A DNA stretch of 64,000 nucleotides. It comes from Torymus aiolomorphi. Taxonomy: Eukaryota; Arthropoda; Insecta; Hymenoptera; Torymidae. The DNA lies in the NCBI GenBank assembly GCA_036365515.1, contig CM070873.1, positions 230,763,876-230,827,875 on the forward strand, written 5' to 3'. Position 1 is the stretch's first letter. Each line of letters begins with the position of its first letter. Under the pieces are notes generated by a model. The model did no database searches. It saw only the letters and a program-made list of their open reading frames with translations, and had not been told where the DNA came from. Below are positions 1-9,371 of this stretch, in pieces. Made by a program: the position numbers and the translations under genes.

Positions 1-1334
1 TTCCATTACTTCTAATCTTCTTATTAGTGGATGTTCAAACTGAAAAATTTGATAGCACACGCAAATAAAATAAGTCAGAACACATTATATACATAACTTA
101 AAGGGTAAACATTTACTTTGACTGAAAGAAGACTTTCTACACCTTTCAGTACGAAAGTATCTACAAGGCCCTTGTCTCTCATATTGGCCAAAAAAACTGA
201 CAATTTTTTGTAAGAAGACTTTTTAACATCTACAGTACTTCCTGGTGGACAAGCACCAATGACATGATTCTTAAAGAAGGTTGAAGTAATCATGGGTAAA
301 TCTTCTTTCTTTAAAGTTGTTTTACATGCTTTTAAAAAGCAGTACTCTAATAATTTGTCCATTTCCTGAACAGGATCTACTTTTTCCTTTTTAACATTTT
401 CATTCACTTGATCTGGCGTCCTTAAATCAGATTCTATATCACCTTTTGCATCTTCAATATTGCTTTCAATATCTTTGTTTTCGGAGATGTTTACATTTTC
501 AATGTCATCAACTATATCTTGAACAGCATTATCTCCAACATTTTCTATCTCAGTTTTGTCTTCTTTTAAAGAATCCGTAGCAGGCTTTCTTCTTGAAATT
601 ACAGGTGGCCCTAATTGTGGTCTCACCGGCGGTTTATCCATATTATAAAGAGTATCACCAATTACATGTAAAATTTCTACGCATTTACCAAAACCAGCTG
701 ACATATACATATCTTCGCTTGATAGAGCTGTAATACCAATAGCTACAGGAGCCTAAATTTAAAAACTTAATTCATTATAGTTACCTTATATAAAATATTC
801 CTGGAGTTTAATATACTAATTTTATAATTTACCTTATTGTCATCAGTAACTACAGATACTGGTGTTCCTTTCTGTAATTTACCATAAGAATGATAATTTG
901 GTGGTTCATCAGTGACTACTCCTGGTAACATTAAATTAGCTCCTCCAGCTAGCTTTGGTATTACAGGTGATCGAGTTATAAAAATATGAAGCAGCTCTGG
1001 GTGATGCCATAATGTAAACACTGTTGGAAATAATTCTGGCGGTGAATTGCATTGGAAAAAAAGTGGTACTTTTCCAGCACAGTAAACTTTTCCTGTTTGA
1101 CCACTATGAGTAATTACTTTTAATACACTAATAGGTTCCTTTTTTGGAAGGAGATTTTGAATTTCTTCTAACTTCAGAGAAGGAAAAGCTTGAGCCACCT
1201 CCTCGTATAATTTTTTTCTGTAAAAATATTGAAGTAATATAAAGTATAAATTTTAGAATGAAAAAATGCATAAGTTACCTCTCAGTTCCTTTCAATTGAT
1301 TATTTGATTTAATTTTAAAGGGTTTTATAAACAT
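1..1334 (-). CDS. eIF2D: Eukaryotic translation initiation factor 2D (eIF2D/ligatin), 5' part, cut by window edge
   Basis: The factor binds the 40S ribosome and acts in non-canonical initiation and post-termination recycling. Four coding exons can be read on the minus strand: 1334-1279 (start MFIKPFKIKS), 1217-833, 752-117 and 39-1, with GT-AG junctions and matching phases. Exon 2 carries the pre-PUA/PUA region (PTVFTLWHHPELL, GGANLMLPGV), ending in exon 3 with APVAIGITALSS. Exon 3 then has an acidic linker and the winged-helix region (KKSSYKKLSVFLANM, KGVESLLSVK). These blocks match human eIF2D in order and spacing as I remember it. The SWIB and SUI1 domains should lie beyond the left edge. 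The methionine at 1332-1334 is chosen because the first frame lacks another ATG and the residues match the family N-terminus. About 359 codons are visible. Confidence 0.93.
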
Positions 1335-1626
1335 CTTGTAAAGTTGTATCCAACAAAAGTCTTATTGTTCAAAAATATACAGTATTAACTGCTTTGACAT
1401 GTACACTGTAACTGGCTTTTCTCTTTTGCAAATAAAAAGTTATTGTGACGTTAATAATAGCTTTAAATTACTTCTGTATCTTAACAATCTTATAAAGTAC
1501 AAATCCATTATTTTGCTTTAATAAAAACGTGTACGTTTTATTTGTACATTGAAGGTTAGTTTACAATTTAACACACGCGCAGGAGTCGCAATCACACTTG
1601 TAGTTGCATCCACACACATAGCATGA
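1335..1626. other. AT-rich 5' flank of eIF2D
   Basis: No gene seen. This is the probable eIF2D promoter side, followed by the edge of the transposon island. No clear TATA box or other site was recognised. Confidence 0.4.
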
Positions 1627-1871
1627 CAGCGAATCCACATTACGTGCCATGAGCTTTGAGCCATGATCTTTGTGCCATACCAAAAAGAAAGTGTTGTTCG
1701 ACATCTACATACTCATCACCACAGGATAAAGGGGGAGTACCTACTCTTTTATTGAACAGAGCATAAATGTCAAACATAGATAAAGTTACATAGATATCGA
1801 ACAACACTTTCTTTTTGTTATGGCACAAAGCTCATGGCACAAAGATCATGGCACGTAATGTGGATTCGCTG
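1627..1871. mobile_element. MITE with long terminal inverted repeats, target duplication TGA
   Basis: About 245 bp. The left end CAGCGAATCCACATTACG is mirrored at the right end, with inverted similarity continuing inward to the motif GTTGTTCGACATCTA. TGA flanks both sides (1624-1626 and 1872-1874). The 3-bp duplication is what PIF/Harbinger elements make. There is no coding capacity, so it is non-autonomous. Confidence 0.7.
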
Positions 1872-2317
1872 TGAGAGTGAGTCCACATTACGTGCCATGA
1901 GCTTTGTGCCATACCAGAAAGAAAGTGTTGTTCGACATCTATGTAACTGTTATCTATGTTTGACATCCATGCCAAAGAAGATAGACGTAAATATAGAAGC
2001 GCAAAGCGGATTCTCGGATAGGGAGACTGAGGCACCCCGAAGAAGTACGCACCCCGACCACGCGCAGCGCGGCAGTCAATTTCTAAATGCTGCGGGAACA
2101 GCTGATGCGCGGCCGGCACACTACCCATACCGGCTGCAATGGTAACACGACGTACTTCGTACGTAACATTGCAAAATTATTATTTACAAAGATCTGTTAT
2201 TGCTATTGCAATAACAAAAACCATAAATAAAAATAAATTAATCTTAAACTCATACCCCTAAACCCAAATGGGGGGACAACTTATATATTACATACATGAA
2301 GTAAATTCATGTGAACT

Positions 2318-2393
2318 TCGTTAGTCCTGTGGATAGCACGCATGCCTACAATTTTTATGTTGCGGGTTCAAATCCATTATCGGATTTTTTTTT
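2318..2393 (+). other. tRNA-like Pol III unit in the left foldback arm
   Basis: A tRNA-derived stretch has an A-box-like segment (TTAGTCCTGTGGATAGC), a perfect B box GGTTCAAATCC at 2365-2375, and a run of nine T at 2385-2393 that would terminate Pol III. A true tRNA cloverleaf cannot be folded because the anticodon region is AT-rich and too short, so it is not called as a tRNA gene. The mirrored copy sits at 4092-4172. Confidence 0.5.
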
Positions 2394-2704
2394 ATATACA
2401 TTAATATAGTATAATAAGATTGTTATTTTCTGCTGATTTGAAAATAACGTGAAAATTAAAAAATTTTTGAACAGGTTTCCGCACTACCTTGGAGGTACTG
2501 TTCAAAGCACGTTGGATTTTTTTTTTTTATTTACAAATTATTATATAAAATAATTTAAAAATACTTTAATACAATTTCATGACATGTAGAAATTGTATTA
2601 AATTATTCAATAATCTTTTTCGTATTTTATGTACTTCTGCTATGATTATTATGATAAATAATAATATATTATTAATATTTAATATTCTTAATTACATTAA
2701 TTAA

Positions 2705-3138
2705 GGGGGTGCCATAGCCGTATCATTACCGACTGAGCAATTAGCACAGTTTCAAGCTTATTAAAAATAAAATTCGTAAAATCACAAAAAATCAAGAGAA
2801 CACTTCGCTGTGGTTTTGAACGTTCTATCACCCAGTAAAAGTTTGAAGTCGAAATATTAAGTGGTTTTTGCAAAAACTTTGAACAAAACAAAATTCGGTT
2901 TCGTTCAAAGTTTTTGCAAAAACCACTTAATATTTCTTAATATTTTATTATTAGGATTGTATTTAGAATGAAATGAAGGTGCTTTAAATTGATTTAAATA
3001 AGTTTAATAATTTAAAAAAAATTTTAAATTGCAAATTTAAATTTATTCTTGATTTTTTTGATTATACGTATTTTTTTTTTTATAAGCTTGAAACTGTGTC
3101 AATTGCTCAGTCGGTAATGGTAGGACTATGCCACCCCG
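2705..3138. mobile_element. 434-bp foldback element with TTAA target duplication
   Basis: It lies in the loop of the larger foldback. Terminal inverted repeats of about 58 bp (2705-2762 and 3080-3138) start GGGGGTGCCATAG and CGGGGTGGCATAG when read inward. TTAA lies immediately outside both ends (2701-2704 and 3139-3142). The interior holds a further hairpin at 2850-2935. TTAA duplication is the piggyBac hallmark, but the tip sequence is not one I recognise. Confidence 0.65.
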
Positions 3139-3562
3139 TTAACTGCATAAATTATGTAAAACAACAACAATAAAAATCTAACGTAAAATACCTTTAAACA
3201 ATATAACATATGAATAAAAAACAAATCAGATAACAAAAATTTATCTTTTCAAAATTATTTTAAAAGGTTGAGTGTAAGTTATTTTTTAAGCTAAATATAG
3301 GAAAAATTCTTTATTTCCTTTAAATTATTATTTTTCTTTACTTCACAGTTTTATTTACAATGGTTATTTAAAAATATTATTCATGTATTCTATATGATTT
3401 CTCATGAAATAGTATTGAAGTATTTTTATAATGATTTTATATAACAATTCGTAAATAAAACAAGAATTATCCAACATTTTTTATATACGAGAGTGCGAAA
3501 AAACTTCAGAAATTTTACTGTTATTTTCAAATCGGCAGAAAATAACAATCTTATTATACTAT

Positions 3563-4067
3563 CGTTAAAAATATTACTTATGTCGACTGCAATTTACTAT
3601 CAACTGATAAGAATTTTTCTATCGGTCTTACAGTCTTACAAATTAAATTAAAATAATTAATATTTATGGCAGTCAGATTGCCCTTGTTTATAATCACCCC
3701 CGCAGAATCTGAAATAAAAACTTAATTAAAACCTGGAAAAAACTTTGTTAGCAAAGGACGATCTGACTGCCCACCACCACCACATTGTCCAACGTTTCGA
3801 GCCCGCTCCGGCTCCTCCTCAGGGACTGAAATGAAACCCGCGATACAACTCCTTATATACCCCCATACCCCCTTCTTTTTTCTTACCCCCACCACCATCC
3901 ACATTCTCCTCTCCAACTTTCCATTCTTACTTAAATTAATAAAGAATGATAAATGTTATCTAATTTACTATTTTTATATATATAATTATATAATTTGCCA
4001 TAAATATTAATTATTTTAATTTAATTTGTAAGACTGTAAGACCGATAGAAAAATTCTTATCAGTTGA
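3563..4067 (-). mobile_element. Penelope-like retroelement fragment, 13-bp target duplication
   Basis: The 505-bp insert is bounded by CTTATTATACTAT at 3550-3562 and 4068-4080. The opposite foldback arm has a single copy of this 13-mer (reverse complement at 2406-2418), which is the empty site. Near its ends it carries a 68-bp inverted repeat (3601-3668 and 3998-4066). On the minus strand it contains a hammerhead-like core and a short open frame with PERARNVGQ, of the kind that hammerhead-bearing Penelope-like terminal repeats yield when translated. The assignment to Penelope-like elements is an inference; no reverse transcriptase is present. Confidence 0.5.
3787..3826 (-). ncRNA. Hammerhead-ribozyme-like motif
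   Basis: Read on the minus strand: stem I GTCC (3826-3823) pairs with GGAC (3790-3787). Core CTGAGGA (3822-3816) fits CUGANGA. Stem II is GAGCC (3814-3810) with GGCTC (3803-3799), loop 3809-3804. GAAA follows (3798-3795), then the self-complementary ACGT (3795-3792), which would form a very short helix III as in dimerising minimal hammerheads, with T3791 at the cleavage position. One extra G (3815) between core and stem II is non-canonical, so activity is uncertain. Confidence 0.45.
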
Positions 4068-4091
4068 CTTATTATACTATATTAATATATA

Positions 4092-4172
4092 TAAAAAAAA
4101 ACCTGATAATGGATTTGAACCCGCACCAAAAAGATAGTAAGCATGCGCGCTATCCACAGGACCAACGGACTT
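4092..4172 (-). other. tRNA-like Pol III unit in the right foldback arm
   Basis: Mirror copy of the unit at 2318-2393. On the minus strand it has the A-box-like GGTCCTGTGGATAGC, B box GGTTCAAATCC (4121-4111) and a nine-T terminator (4100-4092). Promoter boxes and terminator are kept in both arms. Confidence 0.5.
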
Positions 4173-4650
4173 CATGTGAATGTATTACATGTATGTAATA
4201 TATAAGCTGTTCCCCCATTTGGGTTTAGGGGTATGAGTTTAAGATTAATTTGTTTTTATTTATGGTTTTTGTTATAGCAATAGCAATAACAGATCTTTGT
4301 AAATAATAATTTTGCAATGTTACGTACGAAGTATGTCGTGTTACCATTGCAGCCGGTATGGGTGGTGTGTTACCGGCTGCGCATCAGCTGTTCCCGCAGC
4401 ATTTAGAAATTGACTGCCGCGCTGCGCGTGGTCGGGGTGCGTACTTCTTCGGGGTGCCTCAATTTCCCTGCAGGCTTTGCGCTTCTATTTACATCTATCT
4501 TCTTTGTCCATGCTCTGTTCAATACGAGAGTAGGTCCTTCCTCTTTATCCTGCGGTAATAAGTATGTAGATGTCGAACAACGCTTTCTTTCTGGTATGGC
4601 ACAAAGCTCATGACAAAATGCTCATGGCACGTAATGTGGATTCGCTCTAA

Positions 4651-4830
4651 GAGGCACAGGCCTGTGCTTTTGAGCTTTTGTACCAAGCGAAAAAAATTAG
4701 TTGTCCGATATCTAGCATATGTTAATCTTCAGCAATGGGTAACGAGTATGCTAGATGTCGGACAACTATTTTTTTCGCTTGGTACAAGAGCACAAAAGCA
4801 CAGGCCTGTGCCTCTTATGTGGACTCGCTC
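4651..4830. mobile_element. MITE with GC-rich stem and GTTGTCCGATATCTA core
   Basis: Inverted ends GAGGCACAGGCCTGTGC (4651-4667) and the reverse complement at 4798-4814, then an inner inverted GTTGTCCGATATCTA / TAGATGTCGGACAAC pair. On the right the terminal tip continues to GTGGACTCGCTC at 4830; on the left the same tip is replaced by the end of the neighbouring foldback. Same family as the MITE at 12779-13883. Confidence 0.6.
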
Positions 4831-5190
4831 TGATGTGACATCCATATACAGAAGCGCAACAATCGGAGGTGTCAGGGGTGTCCGGACACCCCCTGAAGTT
4901 GAATGGACACCCTCAACTGGGGGTGTCCATCACAAATACCTACCAAATGAAGTGCACGATTTCAAAGTGTACAACCGATATACATTATGGGTAGAAAATT
5001 CATGCGAAAACCCTTGTTGAAAATAGTTCACCTTAGCTATTTGTGTTTTATATATACTTATAAGTACAAAAATTCGTTAAATACTCGGAGACGATTAATT
5101 TAGTTTAAAAATTTTTCATTTTTGAAATGTGCGAGTTGCAGAATTATCCACACATATGAAATGTAACAGGGGCAGTACTCTTTCCTCTAT
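4831..5190. other. Non-coding spacer
   Basis: Short palindromic stretch near 4870-4930 (GGGTGTCCGGACACCCC) and otherwise AT-rich DNA leading into the satellite. No gene seen. Confidence 0.3.
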
Positions 5191-6015
5191 ATAGCTAGGA
5201 GAAGCGAGGTTAACGCATATAAGGAAGTCACGTAGACGTGCCACACTAAGCAGGACAATTATTTGAATAATTTTCAAATCCAAGTAGCAGCGGGACGCGA
5301 GGTATACGCATATAAGAGTGTTACGTAGACGTACGACACTAATAAGACGATTACTTATATAATTTTTAAACCCAAGTAGCCGATGGATGCAAGGTCCACG
5401 CATATAAGGGTGTTAAATAGACGTGCGACCCTAAGCAAGACGATTATTTAAATAATTTTTATATTCAAATAGCGGGGGGATATAAGGTCGACGCGTATAA
5501 CGGAGTTAAATAGACGTGCGACCCTAAGCAAGACGATTATTTAAATAATTTTTAAACCCAAGTAGCCGGTGGATGCGAGGTCCACGCTTATAAGGGAGTT
5601 ACGTAGATGTGCGACACTAATTGTAAGCAAGACAATTATTAAGAAAATGCTTAAACCCAAACGGAGGACGCGAGATCCACGCGTACAAAGGAGTTGCAAA
5701 GACGTGTGTCACATAAGCAAAACGAATATTTGACGAATTTTGAAACTCAAGTAGCTGGGGGACGCAACATCCACGCATATGAGGGAGTTATGTAGACGTG
5801 TAACATCAAGCAAGGTAATTATTTAAACTATTTTTAAACCCCAGTAGCCGGGGGACGCGAGATCCACGCATATAAGAGATTTACGCAATCGTGCTACACT
5901 ATAAACAGGATGATTATTTAAATACTTTTTATATTCAAATAGCTGGGGGATATAAAAGTCCACGCGTATAAGGATAGACGTGCAACAATAAGCAAAACGA
6001 TAATTTAAAATAGTA
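5191..6015. repeat. Tandem satellite, ~93-bp monomer, about 9 diverged copies
   Basis: A recurring block (CGCATATAAGGGAGTTA, then TAGACGTGCGACACTAAGC, then ATTATTTAAATAATTTTT) appears with CGCATATA-like anchors near 5213, 5305, 5400, 5492, 5583, 5680, 5773, 5867 and 5961. The spacing is 91-97 bp. Copies differ by many substitutions, so the array is not recent. Confidence 0.85.
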
Positions 6016-6373
6016 AATTGTGTAACAAGGAGAGAAAATGAGCTATTTCAAGCGAGGGGGAGGTGGTCAGCAGGAGACGAGTGCTGAAAACACCTCACCC
6101 GAGTCTCAAATAGTCTTCTTCGCGTGTTACACACCGTATTTTTTCCAACGAGTGCATGAAAGAGCCTTTTTATATGCCTAAAATTTGGGTAGATGATCGT
6201 GCATTTCGAATCGTGCACAACATAGTTAAAAATGATTATATTGTTAATATTTTATTTGAAATATGCATGCTCGTTTTATATCAAGCAGGGAGATCATGCG
6301 CGCTTCGCGCGTTTTATTTCTTCTCGCTAGGAGTTTAAAATTTAAATTCATAATTACAAACAGTTATTTATTA
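6016..6373. other. Spacer with a 47-codon open frame
   Basis: A small plus-strand frame starts at ATG 6038 (MSYFKRGGGGQQETS) and ends at 6181. It resembles nothing I recognise and may be chance. The rest is unremarkable. Confidence 0.25.
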
Positions 6374-6808
6374 CCCGCGCAAAAATCATCGCTATTGGGC
6401 ATATAAAGCCAATATATTGGATATGGCTATACATATGCAATATATTGGAAACATATTGGGTCTAGTGTTGGCAATATATCGCGGCACATTCAGCAAATGA
6501 GCCCTCTTCAATATTCTTCCCATATATTGCCAATTTTTTAACAGAAAAGAGGTGGAAGGTATTGCCAACATATGGGACATAGATTTAGATGTTATATGGG
6601 AAATGCCATTTCCAATATAGTGCAGCTATTTGAAAAAATTATTTTAATATTTTATTATTAAAAAATTATTTTACACAGATATTGCGTAAAGTTTTGAATC
6701 CCCTACATAAAGGGAGATAACAAAAACAAGGCAAGCCTTATAATTTGGACTCTTCGTAAAGAGTCATTTGAACGGTTGAATTGCACGGCTTATATACTCT
6801 CGGCCTTC
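6374..6808. mobile_element. One arm of an ATATTGCC-rich foldback family
   Basis: Starts CCCGCGCAAAAATC, close to the tip of the complete element at 59315-60703, continues with many ATATTG/CAATAT words, then shares GGAGATAACAAAAACAAGGC and TATATACTCTCGG with that element. A partner arm was not found, so this is a partial copy, cut by the insertion at 6812. Confidence 0.6.
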
Positions 6809-7206
6809 TTAGAGTGAATCTACATAAGCGCCGCGCCGCGCTACGCCGTGCTGCGCTGCGCCGTCTTACGCTGGGGCCTTTCTACATATGTGTGTTCTGT
6901 GTGTTCTGTGTGTTCCCGACAAAAACAGATAGATCTGTTCCGTTTATGTAAGACGGACTTGGTTAGAGGGCGTGAGTGCGTGTGGACGTGCGTGAGGCAG
7001 CTCTGCCAAGAATTTTGTGTTTTTGTAAGAAATAAAAGCGTTTAATATTGTAAAAGTAGTAGAATAGGTAAAGTAGACTACAAGGTTTGTAGGGATAAAT
7101 AAGATTTGTATAGGTAGGGATCGAAAGGGCAAATCGTGACGTTTCAAGACCGAGTCGACGTTTGAGGTTAGCTAGGCTAGGCAGCGTACAAGGCGAGGAA
7201 GGAAAA

Positions 7207-8199
7207 ATGGACACAAGAAATGCAAAGGATAGGAAAGGCAATACAGACGTAAAGAATCCAAAGGATCAAAAGGAGGCGAAAGAGAAGGGTAAACAACAGA
7301 CATTAGAAAACGCGATGAAGAAGATGGTAACATTTGCGGAAAGCAGCAAAAAATCACCGAAAGGTAAAGCGGATGTAGAGAGGGACAAGGTAATCGAGGA
7401 ATTCAAAACAAGAGTAACAGAGGAGGTAAGAAAGATTAGGTCAGAAAAATTAGAATTAGAAAAGGTAAGATTGGATATAGATGCGAAGATAATTGAAATG
7501 AGCGAAAGAGTAGAAAGGTTAGAGAGAAAATTCGTAGAATTCGAGGAGAGGGGGAGGGAGTGGGAACAGCGCGCGAGTGCATCGGAAAGCTTAATGAGCG
7601 AAGCGTTAGGGGGAGACACTGGGTCGGTGAGGAGTTTCAAGAGCGGCGTATCGGAAATGAGTATGCGAAGCGCGATTTCGTTATCGGACAGGGAGATAAT
7701 AAATATGAAAAGGATGCTGAATGAGAAGGATAGGAATGAAAGGAAAAATAATATCGTTATAAGAGGGATAGAACCTGAAAAGGAAAACTTAAAAGAATGG
7801 GTAGAAGAATTTGCTGAAGATAGGTTAGGTGTAAAAGTTAAGGTTGAATACGCGAGAGTAAGCGGAAAAGTTGTGGTAGCAAAAATAGAGGGGGAAGGGA
7901 AAAGTGAAATAATGTCGAATAAAAATAAACTGAGAGGAACGAAAATATACATAGAAAATGATTTAAACATAGATGATAGAAAAAAGCAAGAGGAAATTCA
8001 TAGATGGGTGAAAGAAAAGAAGGAGGAAGGATGGAACGTTAAAGCAGGTACTGGGAGGGTATTTTTCAAAGGAATATGGAGAAAATGGGAGGAAAGAGAG
8101 GAAATTGAAAAGGATATGGAAAATATGCAGACAAAAGAAAAAAGGGGTGGAGACAAGGGAGAACAAAAAAATGAAACTAGGGAACAGAATTTCAAATAA
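7207..8199 (+). CDS. LINE ORF1 protein (RNA-binding, coiled coil)
   Basis: 330 codons from ATG 7207; an upstream in-frame extension lacks ATG. The N-terminal third is Lys/Glu rich and predicted coiled coil (about residues 55-120). The C-terminal half has the L1 ORF1-type block RKNNIVIRGIEPEKENLKEW, then LGVKVKVEYARV and KLRGTKIYIENDL, typical of the RRM-like and C-terminal domains of L1-type ORF1p. Such proteins trimerise and coat the element RNA as a chaperone. No CCHC knuckles are present. The frame is intact. Confidence 0.8.
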   Translation: MDTRNAKDRKGNTDVKNPKDQKEAKEKGKQQTLENAMKKMVTFAESSKKSPKGKADVERDKVIEEFKTRVTEEVRKIRSEKLELEKVRLDIDAKIIEMSERVERLERKFVEFEERGREWEQRASASESLMSEALGGDTGSVRSFKSGVSEMSMRSAISLSDREIINMKRMLNEKDRNERKNNIVIRGIEPEKENLKEWVEEFAEDRLGVKVKVEYARVSGKVVVAKIEGEGKSEIMSNKNKLRGTKIYIENDLNIDDRKKQEEIHRWVKEKKEEGWNVKAGTGRVFFKGIWRKWEEREEIEKDMENMQTKEKRGGDKGEQKNETREQNFK

Positions 8200-8264
8200 G
8201 CCCAGAAAGGGGAAATACAAATATAGGTAGGGATGTAGGTAGGGCAATTCAAAGTATTAATAGT

Positions 8265-9371
8265 ATGGTAAAAACATATAAGAAAAATAAGGTCAATCAA
8301 AAAATAAAAAACAGTGTGGAAAAGAAAAGTTTTAATTGTGAGGTTGTAAAGTATAAAAATAGTGAGGAAAAGCATTATGTAAATAGTAAAGGAAAAAAGA
8401 AATTAATCTTCTGGAATATAGCAGGGGTATGGAGTAAAGATAGGGAATTTTGGAATTTTATAGAGGAAGCAGATTTTGTCAGTTTATCAGAAACGTGGTT
8501 AGAGGAAAAGGATAGAAAAAGGATAGAAAATATGCTGCCGCAAAGCTTCTGCTGGAAAATAATAACCGCAAGGAGAGAAGCAAGAAAAGGTAGGGCAAAA
8601 GGTGGTTTTATAATAGGCATAAAAAAAGATTGGAAATTGAAAAATGTACCAGAAACAGAAGAAACTGAGGAAGGACTAATAAAAACAATAATAGAAGGCG
8701 GTGGAGGAAGAATGGTAATATGGTCGGTGTATAACTCTGGAAACGTGGAAAAATACATGGAGCACTGGAACAATCAGGAAGAAATACAAGAAAATGACAC
8801 AATAATTGGAGGGGATTTCAACATCAGGACAGGAGAAGGAGGTAGTTTGGTGGGCACACAAGGCAGCAGAAGAGAGCAGGACAAAAGAACAAGTAAGGAT
8901 AGAGTTTGTGGTAACGGAGGCAGTAAACTAATAGACTTCTGCGGAGAGGGAGGATGGTCGATACTAAATGGAAATTTTGAAGGTGATGAACAAGGTGAAT
9001 TTACCTATATAGGAGCAAAGGGAAGTACAGTCATAGATTATGCTATAGTAAATGAAAAAGCCAGAGGAAAGGTAACACAGTTTATGGTCGAGGAGAGAGT
9101 AGAGTCTGATCATGCACCCATCAGTGTGGAAATAGAAATAGAAAAAACAGATGCAAGGAAGGAGGATAGGCGCAGGACTAAAGAAGAAGTAAAAACTAAA
9201 ACGGTGTATGCATGGGGAGAGGAAGAAGTTTACATTTTTAAAAATAGGACGCATGAAATAGATATAGAAGAAAAAGCAGAGGATACAGTAGAAGAAAGAT
9301 GGATGGATACTAAAAAGATAATTGAAGAAGCAGTCACCAAAAAGGAAATAAGAATAAAAACTGGAAAATAG
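8265..9371 (+). CDS. LINE ORF2, apurinic-type endonuclease part
   Basis: 368 codons from ATG 8265. Endonuclease/exonuclease/phosphatase motifs are visible: FWNIAGVWSK near residue 47, SLSETWL, a central IIGGDFNIRTGEGG, and the C-terminal TVIDYAIVNE and SDHAPISVEIE with the catalytic SDH. It nicks target DNA to prime reverse transcription. The frame stops at TAG 9369-9371 while the RT frame, one register away, is already open from 9326, so the full ORF2 is broken by a one-base shift in an A-rich run around 9350-9362, unless recoding occurs. Confidence 0.85.
   Translation: MVKTYKKNKVNQKIKNSVEKKSFNCEVVKYKNSEEKHYVNSKGKKKLIFWNIAGVWSKDREFWNFIEEADFVSLSETWLEEKDRKRIENMLPQSFCWKIITARREARKGRAKGGFIIGIKKDWKLKNVPETEETEEGLIKTIIEGGGGRMVIWSVYNSGNVEKYMEHWNNQEEIQENDTIIGGDFNIRTGEGGSLVGTQGSRREQDKRTSKDRVCGNGGSKLIDFCGEGGWSILNGNFEGDEQGEFTYIGAKGSTVIDYAIVNEKARGKVTQFMVEERVESDHAPISVEIEIEKTDARKEDRRRTKEEVKTKTVYAWGEEEVYIFKNRTHEIDIEEKAEDTVEERWMDTKKIIEEAVTKKEIRIKTGK

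Larger units (their letters stand above)
1875..4647. mobile_element. Large composite foldback element with ~550-bp inverted arms
   Basis: The left arm (about 1875-2445) reappears as its reverse complement in the right arm (about 3500-4647). The tip GAGTGAGTCCACATTACG matches the outer right end, and arm sequences such as the stretch at 2040-2160 mirror 4330-4460. The right arm is longer because a 505-bp element (3563-4067) has landed in it. The loop holds a second element (2705-3138). Flanking triplets are TGA (left) and TAA (right), so the duplication is imperfect. No transposase is encoded. Confidence 0.75.

Noticed and set aside
767..1198. A separate protein starting near 1198
   Set aside because: The codon there is GTG within eIF2D exon 2; splice sites join it to the true start at 1334.
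5191..6015. A CRISPR-like array
   Set aside because: Monomers are contiguous and diverged with no unique spacers, in a eukaryotic genome; this is a satellite.
7266..7970. 234-codon minus-strand frame
   Set aside because: Antisense shadow of the LINE ORF1, whose Lys/Glu-rich codons leave the other strand open.
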